In this document: positions 53,552 to 63,500 of the stretch, one piece after another
Layout of the letters: each line of letters begins with the position of its first letter
How positions within the stretch are numbered: position 1 is the first letter of the stretch
Source: Plasmopara viticola
Taxonomy: Eukaryota; Oomycota; Peronosporomycetes; Peronosporales; Peronosporaceae
Length of the DNA stretch: 64,000 bases
Direction of reading: 5' to 3'
Assembly (NCBI GenBank): GCA_001695595.3
Contig: MBPM02000047.1
Location: forward strand, 62,001 to 126,000
The notes under the pieces: generated by a model
What the model was told of the DNA's origin: nothing
The model's database searches: none
Seen by the model: only the letters and a program-made list of their open reading frames with translations
Program-made: the position numbers and the translations under genes

Positions 53552-54293
53552 TTTTACTAAAAGAGCGCTGGTACTGAATAACCCGTGGGCGTCAATCAGC
53601 CCGCGGGACGGGCTCTACGATTTATTGCAAGAAATAATACTTTTTTATAATACTAATATAAAACAATCGCTACAACCTAAAATTAAGGCCTAAAGAGTTC
53701 AATTTAGGCTTGGGTGTTTAAGTGTCGGTCGCAACATAATATGGTTTCCAAATGAAAAATTGCCTTTTCAAATAGCAACTGTAGCTCGTCAAGCTCCATT
53801 TAAAGCGTCACGGCCTCAGATACGTGCTTGGACATGCAGACAAAAAAGCGAGTCACCGTCGTCTCTAGCTCCTCGGCACCAAACATCAACACGTTTTTTG
53901 CTGTGCCCATGGTCCGTGGCCATTACGCGAAGTTGACTGAAAACAACATGCACGACTTGTTTTCGGCTGTGGTGGAACCAATCATTAATCACGTCGCGAC
54001 CAAGGTGCCTGGCATCGTACACAACGGGGCTTTGACAAGCTCACACCGAGCGTCGTATCGGCAAAATATAGATAGGACCAGTAAATTTGTGTTCTTGGAT
54101 CATTAACCACATGGTGTATAGAAAACATTCTGTGATTACACTTCACGATTAATCACTGTGACAATTCACACATTACGCACCTGACACGACACTGTGGGAT
54201 TTGTTAAATTAGCCGCCGACGATTTCCAGCATCATGCTATCGCCGAGAATGCCAATGATTTTATGTAGCATTGCTGGTCGAGGAGAAGCGTTC
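53552..54293. other. Intergenic with a small unexplained ORF
   Basis: From ATG 53834 to 54106 a plus-strand frame of 90 codons (containing APNINTFFAVPMVRGHYAKL and VVEPIINHVATKVPG) looks protein-like but matches nothing I recognise. It may be a remnant linked to the decayed element that follows. The rest, including the HDAC promoter, shows nothing. Confidence 0.35.
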
Positions 54294-54590
54294 TGTTTAA
54301 CATGAAGAGATACGGTACGCTATCGCATCCCAATATGTATGTAGTATATGACCTATTTGGAGCATGGACGTGACGAGAGCTGATGGTTACGGACGCATTG
54401 ACAGCTAGTCATTGGTCAAAGTAAATCAGCAGGATAAGTGTAGGTAATTTAGTATGAAAAAGGAAAACCTTTTGAAAAGGTTCTATAAGGTGGCCAAGAA
54501 GGCCAAGCTAGAATGTAGGAAGAAGTTGCAAGCTAAGGACTCAAATACATTAGCTTGCAAACTTGCCTTCCGCACGTCATCATTTTAACA
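54294..54590 (+). repeat. Left (5') LTR of the decayed element
   Basis: About 297 bp, from TGTTTAACATGAAGAG to CATCATTTTAACA. It aligns to 56970-57259 with many substitutions and small indels, indicating an old insertion. Confidence 0.65.
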
Positions 54591-56513
54591 AATTATAAGC
54601 CCAATGCCGTAATCCGGGTTTGCATCTATTGGAAAGGACGTTGTCGAGAACATTGTTGAGAGCAAACCAAGCGTTAAGACCAGAGCGTGCTTTTTTGGGC
54701 GTGGCTAAGCCGGTCATATTTGGCTGCTTGCCCCGCGGGAAAAATGGAAGGGAATGGTGATGGTAAGGGTGGCTGAAAAAAAAGAAGCATTATGAAGAAC
54801 GTCATGAAATACTCCTTGTGCGTTCAGATAGCAGCGCAAAAATCTGGATCTTAAAGAGCACGCCAAGCCGGCATCTCGTGGACGATACAGCCCTTCTCAA
54901 TTTACTTCCAAATGTGACGACCAAAAATTGGTCGCCGATGGCAAAAAGCTTCAGATGACGCTCGTCGGTAGCGCGCTGCTTCAAGTAACGGCACTTGTCA
55001 AGTCGTCTGACGACGCACCGATGCTGGCTTAAAATACACTGTCAAATGGCAGGCTCGAGCTCAAAAATTAGGACTTGCGTACTTAGATGCCGGTAATTAA
55101 AATACTCAGCTCTGTATGCATCGTATCTAATGTGGTGATGCGAAACAACCTACTCATTGAAGAAACGCAAGTCAAGTACGACGCCATCGAAAACTGAAGT
55201 ACCATCGTAGCCAGGCATGTGTTTGGCATCGCAGTCCCTCAAGCTCGGACGAGACCTTTTAAACTCGTACGGGTCAAGAGTCAAGTCTTTAAGACTTGGC
55301 CTGGTTTTCATGCTGTGTCGTGAACCCCAAAAAGTGCTTGCACACACGTCTGAAATTAGCACGATAGTTGGTCGCAATGATAGTAGAAATATAACGTATC
55401 TTTGAGAAAAATGAAGATTGTGGTCGCGACTCCGCGCGTCAACACAAATTGATGTCCCCTTCCGACAAACAGAGCGAGCAAATGCATGGTGCGAAGCTAG
55501 AGCATCCCTTTTAAATATGTCATTGCTAAGGTAAAGAGCACAATCGCCACGAGCATGTTTGTCATAGCACTCACGGGGCACCCAAGCGCGCAGCGCAAGC
55601 GATGAGTCAACATAGAGATCGCAATGCAAGTTTACGAGGAGGATCCAAAGACATATACACAGGCCATGCGAAGCACGAGAGCTGAAGGATGGAGCTAGAC
55701 AATGCTCAAAGAAACAAGGTGCTCGAGGACAACAATGACTGGCTAAGTCCAGCATACTGCACAGTAAGTGATGGTTTTAAGCAAAACCGATGCAAACGGC
55801 CCGGTGTGGCTTCTGGAGGCGCGGCTAGTTTTATACAAAAATGAGCCAAAATTATGCTTTACTTTTGCCGCCGTCATGAACATGTCGATGGTGAAATTAA
55901 ACCTACGACTTAGAGGAGCATGCATGAATTGAAGTGGGCAGGACGGCTATAAAGTCAATCGTTACTCGCGAGACTTACAAACCCAGCCTTCAAATAATGC
56001 ATTAGCGACCTGTGTCTACATTTTGAGCGTGGCGAAAAAGGCCGAGCAGTGGGTGGTGTCGATGCCAATGATCTCCTCTTCACATCAATTAGATCCGCAG
56101 CGATTGGCCGCAATGGCTTTCCTTTCGATCACAAACTTAGACCAGTATCAGAATACCGTTATGTGAGTGATGGATCTTGATTTGCACGCATATGCTCCCG
56201 GTCAAGAGGATTCTATTAATGAGCTATTACTCAGAACAATATGGCATTGGCAGCCCTAACGCGCACGCCTATCGGTAACGACTGCTATGACAAAGTCACA
56301 AAAGCAAGTATCCGTTCGCTTCAATCACTGGTCGATAGTCTGCTATAAATCGCATGATGCACGTATTTGACATCGCATTTGCGGTCTACAAAGCAGCACA
56401 ACAAACCAGACGTACGCCCCAAGCGTACAAGATTGAAAACCTGCCCCGGGTTATGTGCAATGCCTCGTGGAGAGCAACGGCTTGCGACTCGGAATGCGCT
56501 TAGTAAGGAGTCG

Positions 56514-56805
56514 AGTACGCTGGAGTCTTACAATAATGCCGACTTTGCAACGGACAAGAAGTCTCATACTGGGACTACGGGGCCTATCAACGGTATGCTA
56601 GTAAGATGGGTCGCGAACAAGCAAGGAGGCGTATCGCTTTCAAAGATAATTTGTAACAGCATCCAATACGACTCGCAAACTAGAGAGATGCTGATGGGAG
56701 TAAAGCTTTCATTTAATATTCCTGGTGATGCATGTCGATTACCAAAAATAGGTGAGGCTTCGTCATTAAGGGCAAAACACGTTGATGTGCACCTTAAGAT
56801 TGTCA
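56514..56805 (+). pseudogene. Copia RNase H fragment
   Basis: Within an open frame (56367-56894) the segments LESYNNADFATDKKSHTGTT, MLVRWVANKQGGVSLS and SSLRAKHVDVHLKI correspond to Copia RNase H blocks (S-D-A-D-W-A-G, W-x-S-K-K-Q-x-x-V-A-L-S, and the A-K-H-I-D-V region). The middle catalytic part between them is missing or scrambled. Remnant only. Confidence 0.7.
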
Positions 56806-56969
56806 TATTTTCTGTTTGTCGTGACATCTTAGCGCCGCACTATGTCCAGTCCAAGCTCATGCGCGCGAATTTACTAGCCGAATCACTGGGTTAACGCAAG
56901 CTTGCCGATATGCGTCGATTCGTAGGATTCCACTAGCTAGGGTACCTGTGACACGATCGCGAGGAAGAT

Positions 56970-57259
56970 TGTTGTACATGGAGAGAGGTACGCTATCGCA
57001 CCACAGATTGTATGTAGTATGCGAATTATGGACATGACGAAAGCTTATGATTATGGACACATTGACAGCTAGTCATTGGTCAAAGCTAATCATAGTCGTA
57101 GTGTAGACTCCATAGTATGTGAAAAGAAGAACTTTTTCCAGAGGGTCTAGAATATTGTTTCGCAGGATAAGCTTAGATGTGGCACGAAGTTGCAACTCAG
57201 GTCCCAAACCTGAACACTTCCACACTTGCTTTTTGTTGCACACGACATCATCCAGCACA
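56970..57259 (+). repeat. Right (3') LTR of the decayed element
   Basis: Begins TGTTGTACATGGAGAG and ends near CATCATCCAGCACA. The partner is 54294-54590. The right end is placed to within a few bases. Confidence 0.65.
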
Positions 57260-57795
57260 CATCTTCTTCAATACTGATGCCTATGATGTAGGAGCGCTCC
57301 AAGAATTCTTTAACTCGACGAGTCAGAAATTAAGAACTTTGCTTCAAGCGTGATTGGTCGCTGGACTAGACGCTCATATTCACCACAAAGAGGTCAAAGA
57401 GCTTGACTTTAGGACACAATAAACGTTTCAGTAAAAGTGGGTACAGTCACATCCAGTACTCCACTAGTTATTTTCTTCTCGCACCCAAAAACTTCCTCGA
57501 CAATTCAAAGCTGAGAACATTGTCGATCATTCGCATACATATCGATCAGTCGGATCTTTTAAAATCGTAGCTGTGTTATCACGCTACTTTCGCCAGTCAC
57601 CATCCTCTATGTGAACCAAGAGAGTGAAACAATAAAGTTGAGTGTACTGCCATAAGGATCTTTAAAACCTCGTAGCGTTCCACCCAGTCGGTATACCGCC
57701 CTCAACCACAGAAAGAAACCACTACTTCTTCCACCATGTACGGTTAAAAACATGCCTAATCTTGGTGTATGCTTAAATGGAGTGTATGACCAATT
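57260..57795. other. Intergenic, promoter of the DUF455-GT gene
   Basis: No gene seen. A short plus frame from 57752 overlaps the next gene and is a shadow of it. Confidence 0.45.
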
Positions 57796-60078
57796 ATGGT
57801 GTATACTCGCATGTGGTCCTCAGCGCTGTATTTGCTCTCTAGAAGGCTTCAGCGAGCTCGCAAGCGCTCGTTTTCTTCTTCCACGTTCGCTGACTCCCTT
57901 CTTGGCTATGGTGTCCGTGTACTACGTTGCTCAGATCCACACGAAAAAGTTGCACTGACATTTGAGTGCCAGAACCGCTGGAAGGCTGGGAACCTCCCAA
58001 TCTACGGCGAGTCTGAATGGGGAGCTCACATCCCTCCACCGGTTCCTGCCCGCGGTAACAAACCTAAACTCTTGGCCCCAAAAGCGATGCCAAGCTTCAA
58101 AGAGTTGCAAACGCGAGCGAGTATTCCAATCATCATGTTGCACGCTTTGGCGCACATTGAACTTGGAGCTATCGACAATTACTGGGATACCATCGTTCGC
58201 TTCGATCCGGTCCAGCACGAGCTGTCGTGGGAATTCTATGATGATTTTCTAAACATTGCAGGGGACGAAGCTCGTCATTTTGCAATGGTGGACAATAGAT
58301 TGACCGAGTTAGGGTCCCAGTATGGAGCTTTGCCTGCTACGAGGGCATTATTGAACCATGCTGCGAATACAGCAGCAGACTTGGCTGCAAGGATTGCGGT
58401 AGTCCCGTTGGTGCAAGAAGCAAGAGGATTGGATTCTGGCGATCGATTGATTCATCGTTTGAAATCGATTGGCGATACACCATCAGCCTGTGTGGTGGAG
58501 CAGATTGTGAGGGAAGAACGCGAGCATGTCAGCTGTGGGATGAAATGGTTTCATCATATTGCTACCGTGCAAAAGAGAGAAACGGACCAAATTGCGTATT
58601 TCCAGGAATTGGTGTTGCAGTTCTTTCCCGATGGACTGCCAGGACCATTTGATGTGGATGCGCGTCTTGCTGCCACAATGGGTCCAGAATGGTACCAGGC
58701 TCTTGAAACAAAAATCGTGCACTCGTCCGCGCCTCAATCGCATACTTCCACGCCCGAATTGAAAAGGATTGATGGCAAGCAAAACACAGTTGTGGCCTCT
58801 GCTGCTTGCAAGAAAAAAGTGATTCTAGCTGGGTCAGTGTGGCCTGAACGCACGAGCTCTGCAGCCGGAGTTCGCAGTACCGACATTATTAAAGTACTAC
58901 AGCAACAGGGCTTTCAAGTGCAGTGTGTAGCACCTAGTCGTCTCAATGAGCATACAAAGTGCCTTGAGGAACAAGGCGTGCGTTGTACGCAAGTCGATGC
59001 CAATACGGGCACGTTTCAAAAAGTGCTGCTTGAAACGATGCCGCAACTTGTGGTTTTTGATCGTTTTATCTCTGAAGAAATGTACGGATGGCAAGTCAAA
59101 AAATACGCACCAGACGCACTACGAGTGCTGGACCTACAAGACGTTCACTTTCTTCGCCGCGCTCGTGAGTTTGCTGTGAAAAAGCAAGGCATGAATATTG
59201 AGGATACGTTGGACGGAGCAAAGCTAAGCTTTGATCCTGTCGAGAAGTTTGCTATTCGTGAACTAGCGTCCATTCATCGGTCTGATTTGACATTGTACGT
59301 GTCAGAATTCGAACGAAAATTGCTAGAATCGCGCTTCCAAGTGCCGCATGTTTGTCTCCAGCGTTGCGACTTTTTTTATCCTGACATTGAGACATCAAGA
59401 CTGCGGACTTTTGATGATCGCAAAGATATTGCTTTCATTGGCAGTTTCAAGCACGCACCTAATGTCGACGCTGTGGAATGGACCAAGAAGACGCTTTTGC
59501 CCGTTTTTCGAAGCATTGAACCTCACGCAGAGATTCATATTTACGGGTCGCATGGACAGACAAAGCGCTTTGCGAAGCTAGACGACCCTGCTCGAGGATT
59601 CTTTATGAAAGGATTTGCGTCGGATGCGCACGAGATGTTAAGTCGGTACCGACTAAGTATCGCACCGTTACGATATGGTGCCGGTATAAAGGGTAAAATC
59701 GCCGACAGCTGGTTTGTCGGAACACCTTGCATCAGTACTTCCATTGGTGCCGAGGGAATGGCTTCGGATGCTTCAATTTGGGGAGGAGCGATCGCCAATG
59801 ACCCTTGCGACTTTGTTTCGGAAATGAAACGCTTGTACAACAACAGATCGAAGTGGTCCGCAGCACAAGATGCTAGTATCAAACTATGCACTGCACTTTA
59901 TAATCGGTCACGCAACAGTGACATGTTGATCGAAAGCATCGAACGCGTTATGCGTCAAAAAGATGAAGTACGTCGGCAAAACTGGATGGGACGTATTCTT
60001 TGGTCTGAGCAATTTCGTGCAACAGAATACATGTCAAAATATATTCGTGGAAAGACCGAGATTGGAATAGTTCAATAA
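57796..60078 (+). CDS. DUF455 ferritin-like domain fused to a glycosyltransferase
   Basis: A single exon of 760 aa. Residues 1-30 (MVYTRMWSSALYLLSRRLQR...) are basic and hydrophobic without acidic residues, a likely mitochondrial presequence. Residues about 60-300 form a DUF455 domain, a ferritin-like helical bundle; likely metal ligands are in HALAHIELGAIDNYWD (about 116-131), AGDEARHFAMVD (about 155) and REEREHVSCGMKWF (about 238). After a Ser/Lys linker, residues about 338-745 are a GT-B glycosyltransferase of the group 1 type: KKVILAGSVWPERTSSAAG at the start, DIAFIGSFKHAPNVDAVEW, then LSIAPLRYGAGIKGKIADSW and PCISTSIGAEGMA at the nucleotide-sugar site. Donor and acceptor are unknown. The two halves are normally separate proteins. 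The first in-frame ATG after a stop was chosen; no intron evident. Confidence 0.85.
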   Translation: MVYTRMWSSALYLLSRRLQRARKRSFSSSTFADSLLGYGVRVLRCSDPHEKVALTFECQNRWKAGNLPIYGESEWGAHIPPPVPARGNKPKLLAPKAMPSFKELQTRASIPIIMLHALAHIELGAIDNYWDTIVRFDPVQHELSWEFYDDFLNIAGDEARHFAMVDNRLTELGSQYGALPATRALLNHAANTAADLAARIAVVPLVQEARGLDSGDRLIHRLKSIGDTPSACVVEQIVREEREHVSCGMKWFHHIATVQKRETDQIAYFQELVLQFFPDGLPGPFDVDARLAATMGPEWYQALETKIVHSSAPQSHTSTPELKRIDGKQNTVVASAACKKKVILAGSVWPERTSSAAGVRSTDIIKVLQQQGFQVQCVAPSRLNEHTKCLEEQGVRCTQVDANTGTFQKVLLETMPQLVVFDRFISEEMYGWQVKKYAPDALRVLDLQDVHFLRRAREFAVKKQGMNIEDTLDGAKLSFDPVEKFAIRELASIHRSDLTLYVSEFERKLLESRFQVPHVCLQRCDFFYPDIETSRLRTFDDRKDIAFIGSFKHAPNVDAVEWTKKTLLPVFRSIEPHAEIHIYGSHGQTKRFAKLDDPARGFFMKGFASDAHEMLSRYRLSIAPLRYGAGIKGKIADSWFVGTPCISTSIGAEGMASDASIWGGAIANDPCDFVSEMKRLYNNRSKWSAAQDASIKLCTALYNRSRNSDMLIESIERVMRQKDEVRRQNWMGRILWSEQFRATEYMSKYIRGKTEIGIVQ

Positions 60079-60560
60079 ACAGTTAGACGGATGTGAACGG
60101 CAAGAGAGATTTTTTTTTTCCATTTGCTTGCTTGATGGATACGCCATGAAGCGGAACAATATTGCTAGGTGGTCTTTAATCATAGTTTTTTACATTATAC
60201 TTTTATCTAGAATTTGTTTGCGATCCGCACATTTATTGCACCGAGCGACAAATTCTCAAGCTTCATCCGAGCGTGGTGAAATACTATACAAGTTGTGCGC
60301 TTAGCATCGTCTTTGACGATAACAAACTGAACACTTTGCTCATCAGGATCTGCAATCGAAATGGGTGTCGTGAATGTAGCACACGTCTAGACAGCCGCAC
60401 TTTTGTACCTTGAAACGAAGGGCGAGTGAATGCGATTTGTCATTATTTCGACAATCTCACCAGTGGCGTTAGGTTACACCTCGCTTTTACTAGCGCAACT
60501 CCCTCCGCGAAGTTTTAATTCATCATCTTCGCTTATTTGCGTCTCAGTTTCTCCTTTACT
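60079..60560. other. Intergenic, convergent 3' regions
   Basis: Lies between the stops of the DUF455-GT gene (plus) and the TBC gene (minus). Includes a T-rich tract at 60111-60120 just after the first stop. The plus frame 60430-60885 is a shadow of the opposite gene. Confidence 0.45.
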
Positions 60561-63500
60561 TCATGCGGTTCCATCTAGATGGATTGTCATTTGTGGGTTG
60601 TTGGAATGTCGTTTTAACCGCAAAGCAACGGCAACAGTTTTGTCCAAAATCGTGCTTCCAGTGCGCATTGGAGCGCTCTCACAAGCTGGTGGCCTCGACG
60701 TCATTTCTAGCAATGTGGGTTCAATGCTGCTCGAAGATCCTTGCGAGACGGAAACTTTATCGTCATCCTCACTAGAAGAATTATTTGCTGAATTGTTGCC
60801 ACTTTGGAGGGTACAGCACCGCTTGCTTGGCTCGCTATATGGGCTCCACTTGTTGTCATTTGTGCCACTGCGAATCCGAAAGTGATAAGGTGTGTTCGGC
60901 TGCAAGCCCGAGACAGACGACTTGAGTGTATCCCCGGCAATGTCTGGCTTTACTGTCCACCACATGGCAGCCAAACGATCCTTGACGTATTGAATCTGGT
61001 ACTTCGTCACATCAACATCCTTCACAGGATCCCAAGTAACGACTACTTCAGAGCTAGATGTGGCAAACGCTTGTATGTCATGGGGTGCAATGGGAGCATG
61101 AGTCGACAATCCAGCCTTGCTGTCTTTACTATCGCTAGCCGTAAAAGGAGTCTTGAGATTAATTGATCCAGCACTTTTGAATCCAGTGTTGTCACCACGG
61201 CTTACATTCCCGGTAGAATTAGATTGGCTAAGACCACTTGAATGAAGAAAGGATTGAACCAAGGATTTAGCTTGGTGCCGAAACGATGGTGCAACCGCGT
61301 CCTCTGGAGCTCCTGAAAGTCGTTCAAGGACAACGTCACCGTTGGGGGTGTTTTCAAAGGCCCATATTCCGGTAGTGTCATTATTTGCTTCCCAATGCTC
61401 ATTACGGAGAAAATTCAATTCATGAGCTTGTTCGTTCAGTTCGTCTTGATTCACAATGTCATTCGTTTCGTCAAGTCTCACAAAGACCTGGTTGGTACCG
61501 GGGCACACAAGCCTCTCCAATCCTCGTATCACGAATCCCTTTTCCAAAACAATACTCAGTTTTTCAGCATAAAAGTCTGGGCGGCGACGTGCTTGCAATG
61601 GCAAAAGGACGCGGTAAAAGAAGTGGCCTCGCTCGACGTATTTAGGGCACACTCCGGGTAAGAAAATTGCCGTAAACAAGTCCTGCCGGGTTATAGACGT
61701 TGGGGTTATGGTCTCTGATACCGAACTTGATGAATCAATCTTCAATGTCTTCATATAGCCACTCGGTAAACTGTATGGACCCCACTGTTGTCCGTTCCCA
61801 CAACGCACACGAAAAGCGAGAGACTCGTCTGGCTCAAGACCCACCATTGTCCCATTTGTCTGGTCAGTGATGCCTGTTGTATCCACCTCAGCTCTTGTCC
61901 CTTCTTGTTTCATTGCAACTGGAAGCCAGCAAGTTTCTTCATCGCCCGACTGTTTTGCAAACTGGACTTGATAGCGCGCTACCGACGCAGATGTGACTGG
62001 AACAGCCATGTTGTCCCACGTGATACACAGCGAGTGCCTTGTTGCACATACAAGTGATGGTGCAAGAGGAGGAATCGTTGCAACATCATGAGCCTTCTCT
62101 CGAATTGTTGTTGCCGGTGCAAGGAAGCGCAACATTACTGGTCGAGACGCTTCGATGATACGATCGATCACCTCTAAAAATGGCACCTTCTCTAAGCTCA
62201 CGCCATTGACTGCGACGAGCAAATCTCCACTATTTATCAACCCACTGGCCGATGCTTGAGTGTCGGGCACCACGCTGTCCACAACGGCTTGGAATGATTT
62301 TGATGTACGAGACTTTTGAAACAAAATTCCAATAGGTCCAGACTGTAACTCGACATCGGTCATAGTGAATTCATTCTCCTCCGGCTTGGAGCTTTTCTGC
62401 ACACGCACGTCGACCCACCCTTCCTCGCTCGCAAATGGACTTTCATCGGCCGAATCGATTGACTTAGCTGAAGCATCTTTGTTTTCTCGGCCAGTAAAGT
62501 TCGAAGATGACGGTACCGCGTCTCTTCCAGCCGCTTTCATTAGCGTAAGGCGTTGCGACAGCGCTGAGACCGCTCCACTCGATGAAATTTGGGGCTTTGA
62601 AGTTCCATCCTTTGCATTTTTTGAGGACTTGTTGCTATTGAATGCTGATAGAACAACGGGAGTGCTTAACTTCGACCGACCGCTCTTTAAGCCAGAACCT
62701 TCAGAGCATGTGCTAAACTCGCCTCCGGTTGCCGGCTCGTCTTGCGAAGGCGAGCGCAATTTATTTAAACCGATTCTCGTAAGCAAGTTAAACCCTCCTG
62801 TAGTTGTGTTTCGAACTGAGTCAGTGGAGTCCATTACCGGCTCAGGGAAGAGTACCGGGAACGGAGAGGACACAAGAAGTTGCTCCTGCGCGAACATGTC
62901 CATAGTCTGAATACTCTTTTCTAGCATATCAAACCCACCATCAAGACGGCTCACATACTTGAAACCCTTTTGTAAAAACATTAACACGATTCGAGTTACA
63001 GATACGTGCTCTGCGTGAAACAAAGACGCCTCAAGACTGCTAAATTTGCTACTTAAAGCACCCAATTCCCCAAAGCCTACGGGTCCGCGTAACGGCGACG
63101 TCAAAAGAGATACACCTCTCGTTTTCTCTGCAGCTCCATGGACTGTGTGAATCTTCTGATTTGGCTCTCGCGCTGACTTGTCATTCGACATTACGCTAGT
63201 CAATCGAGTGATTGGGTTCAGTCCTGTTTTCTTCGACAGCGACTTTGAAGAAACAGATAACGAATCGACTGAAGGCCCAACAAAACAAAAATGACACCCT
63301 TTCATGCATGCAAAGCCTGTCATGAGTCGATCCAGAGCATCTGGCCGTTCCATGATACTCGGATCAATGTGGTGCGAGAGGCTGAGATGCGACTTGCGGT
63401 ACTCTCCTGCCGGTCGGCAGTCTAAGAGAATAAACTTGATTGCTTTCGCTTCATCTTCGTCATCGTTGCCAGAAGAATTAGAATAATCTTGATCTCCCAT

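Larger units (their letters stand above)
54294..57259 (+). mobile_element. Strongly decayed Copia-like LTR element
   Basis: Two diverged direct repeats of about 290 bp (54294-54590 and 56970-57259) share blocks such as GGTACGCTATCGCA, TGTATGTAGTAT and ATTGACAGCTAGTCATTGGT. Both begin TGTT..ACATG. A purine run (GAGGAAGAT) precedes the right copy, as a polypurine tract should. Between them on the plus strand are RT-like remains (GVDANDLLFTS near 56,060, a degraded YVDD block) and an RNase H fragment next to the right repeat. Internal length (about 2.4 kb) is short, so much is deleted. No matching target duplication was found. Ends are approximate. Confidence 0.7.

Noticed and set aside
55150..55755. 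201-codon minus-strand ORF with a hydrophobic stretch, resembling a secreted effector
   Set aside because: It is antisense inside the decayed Copia-like element, has no RxLR-type motif in the expected place, and no recognised domain.
60430..60885. 151-codon plus-strand ORF
   Set aside because: It is antisense to the C-terminal FN3 region of the TBC protein, which is clearly coding on the minus strand.
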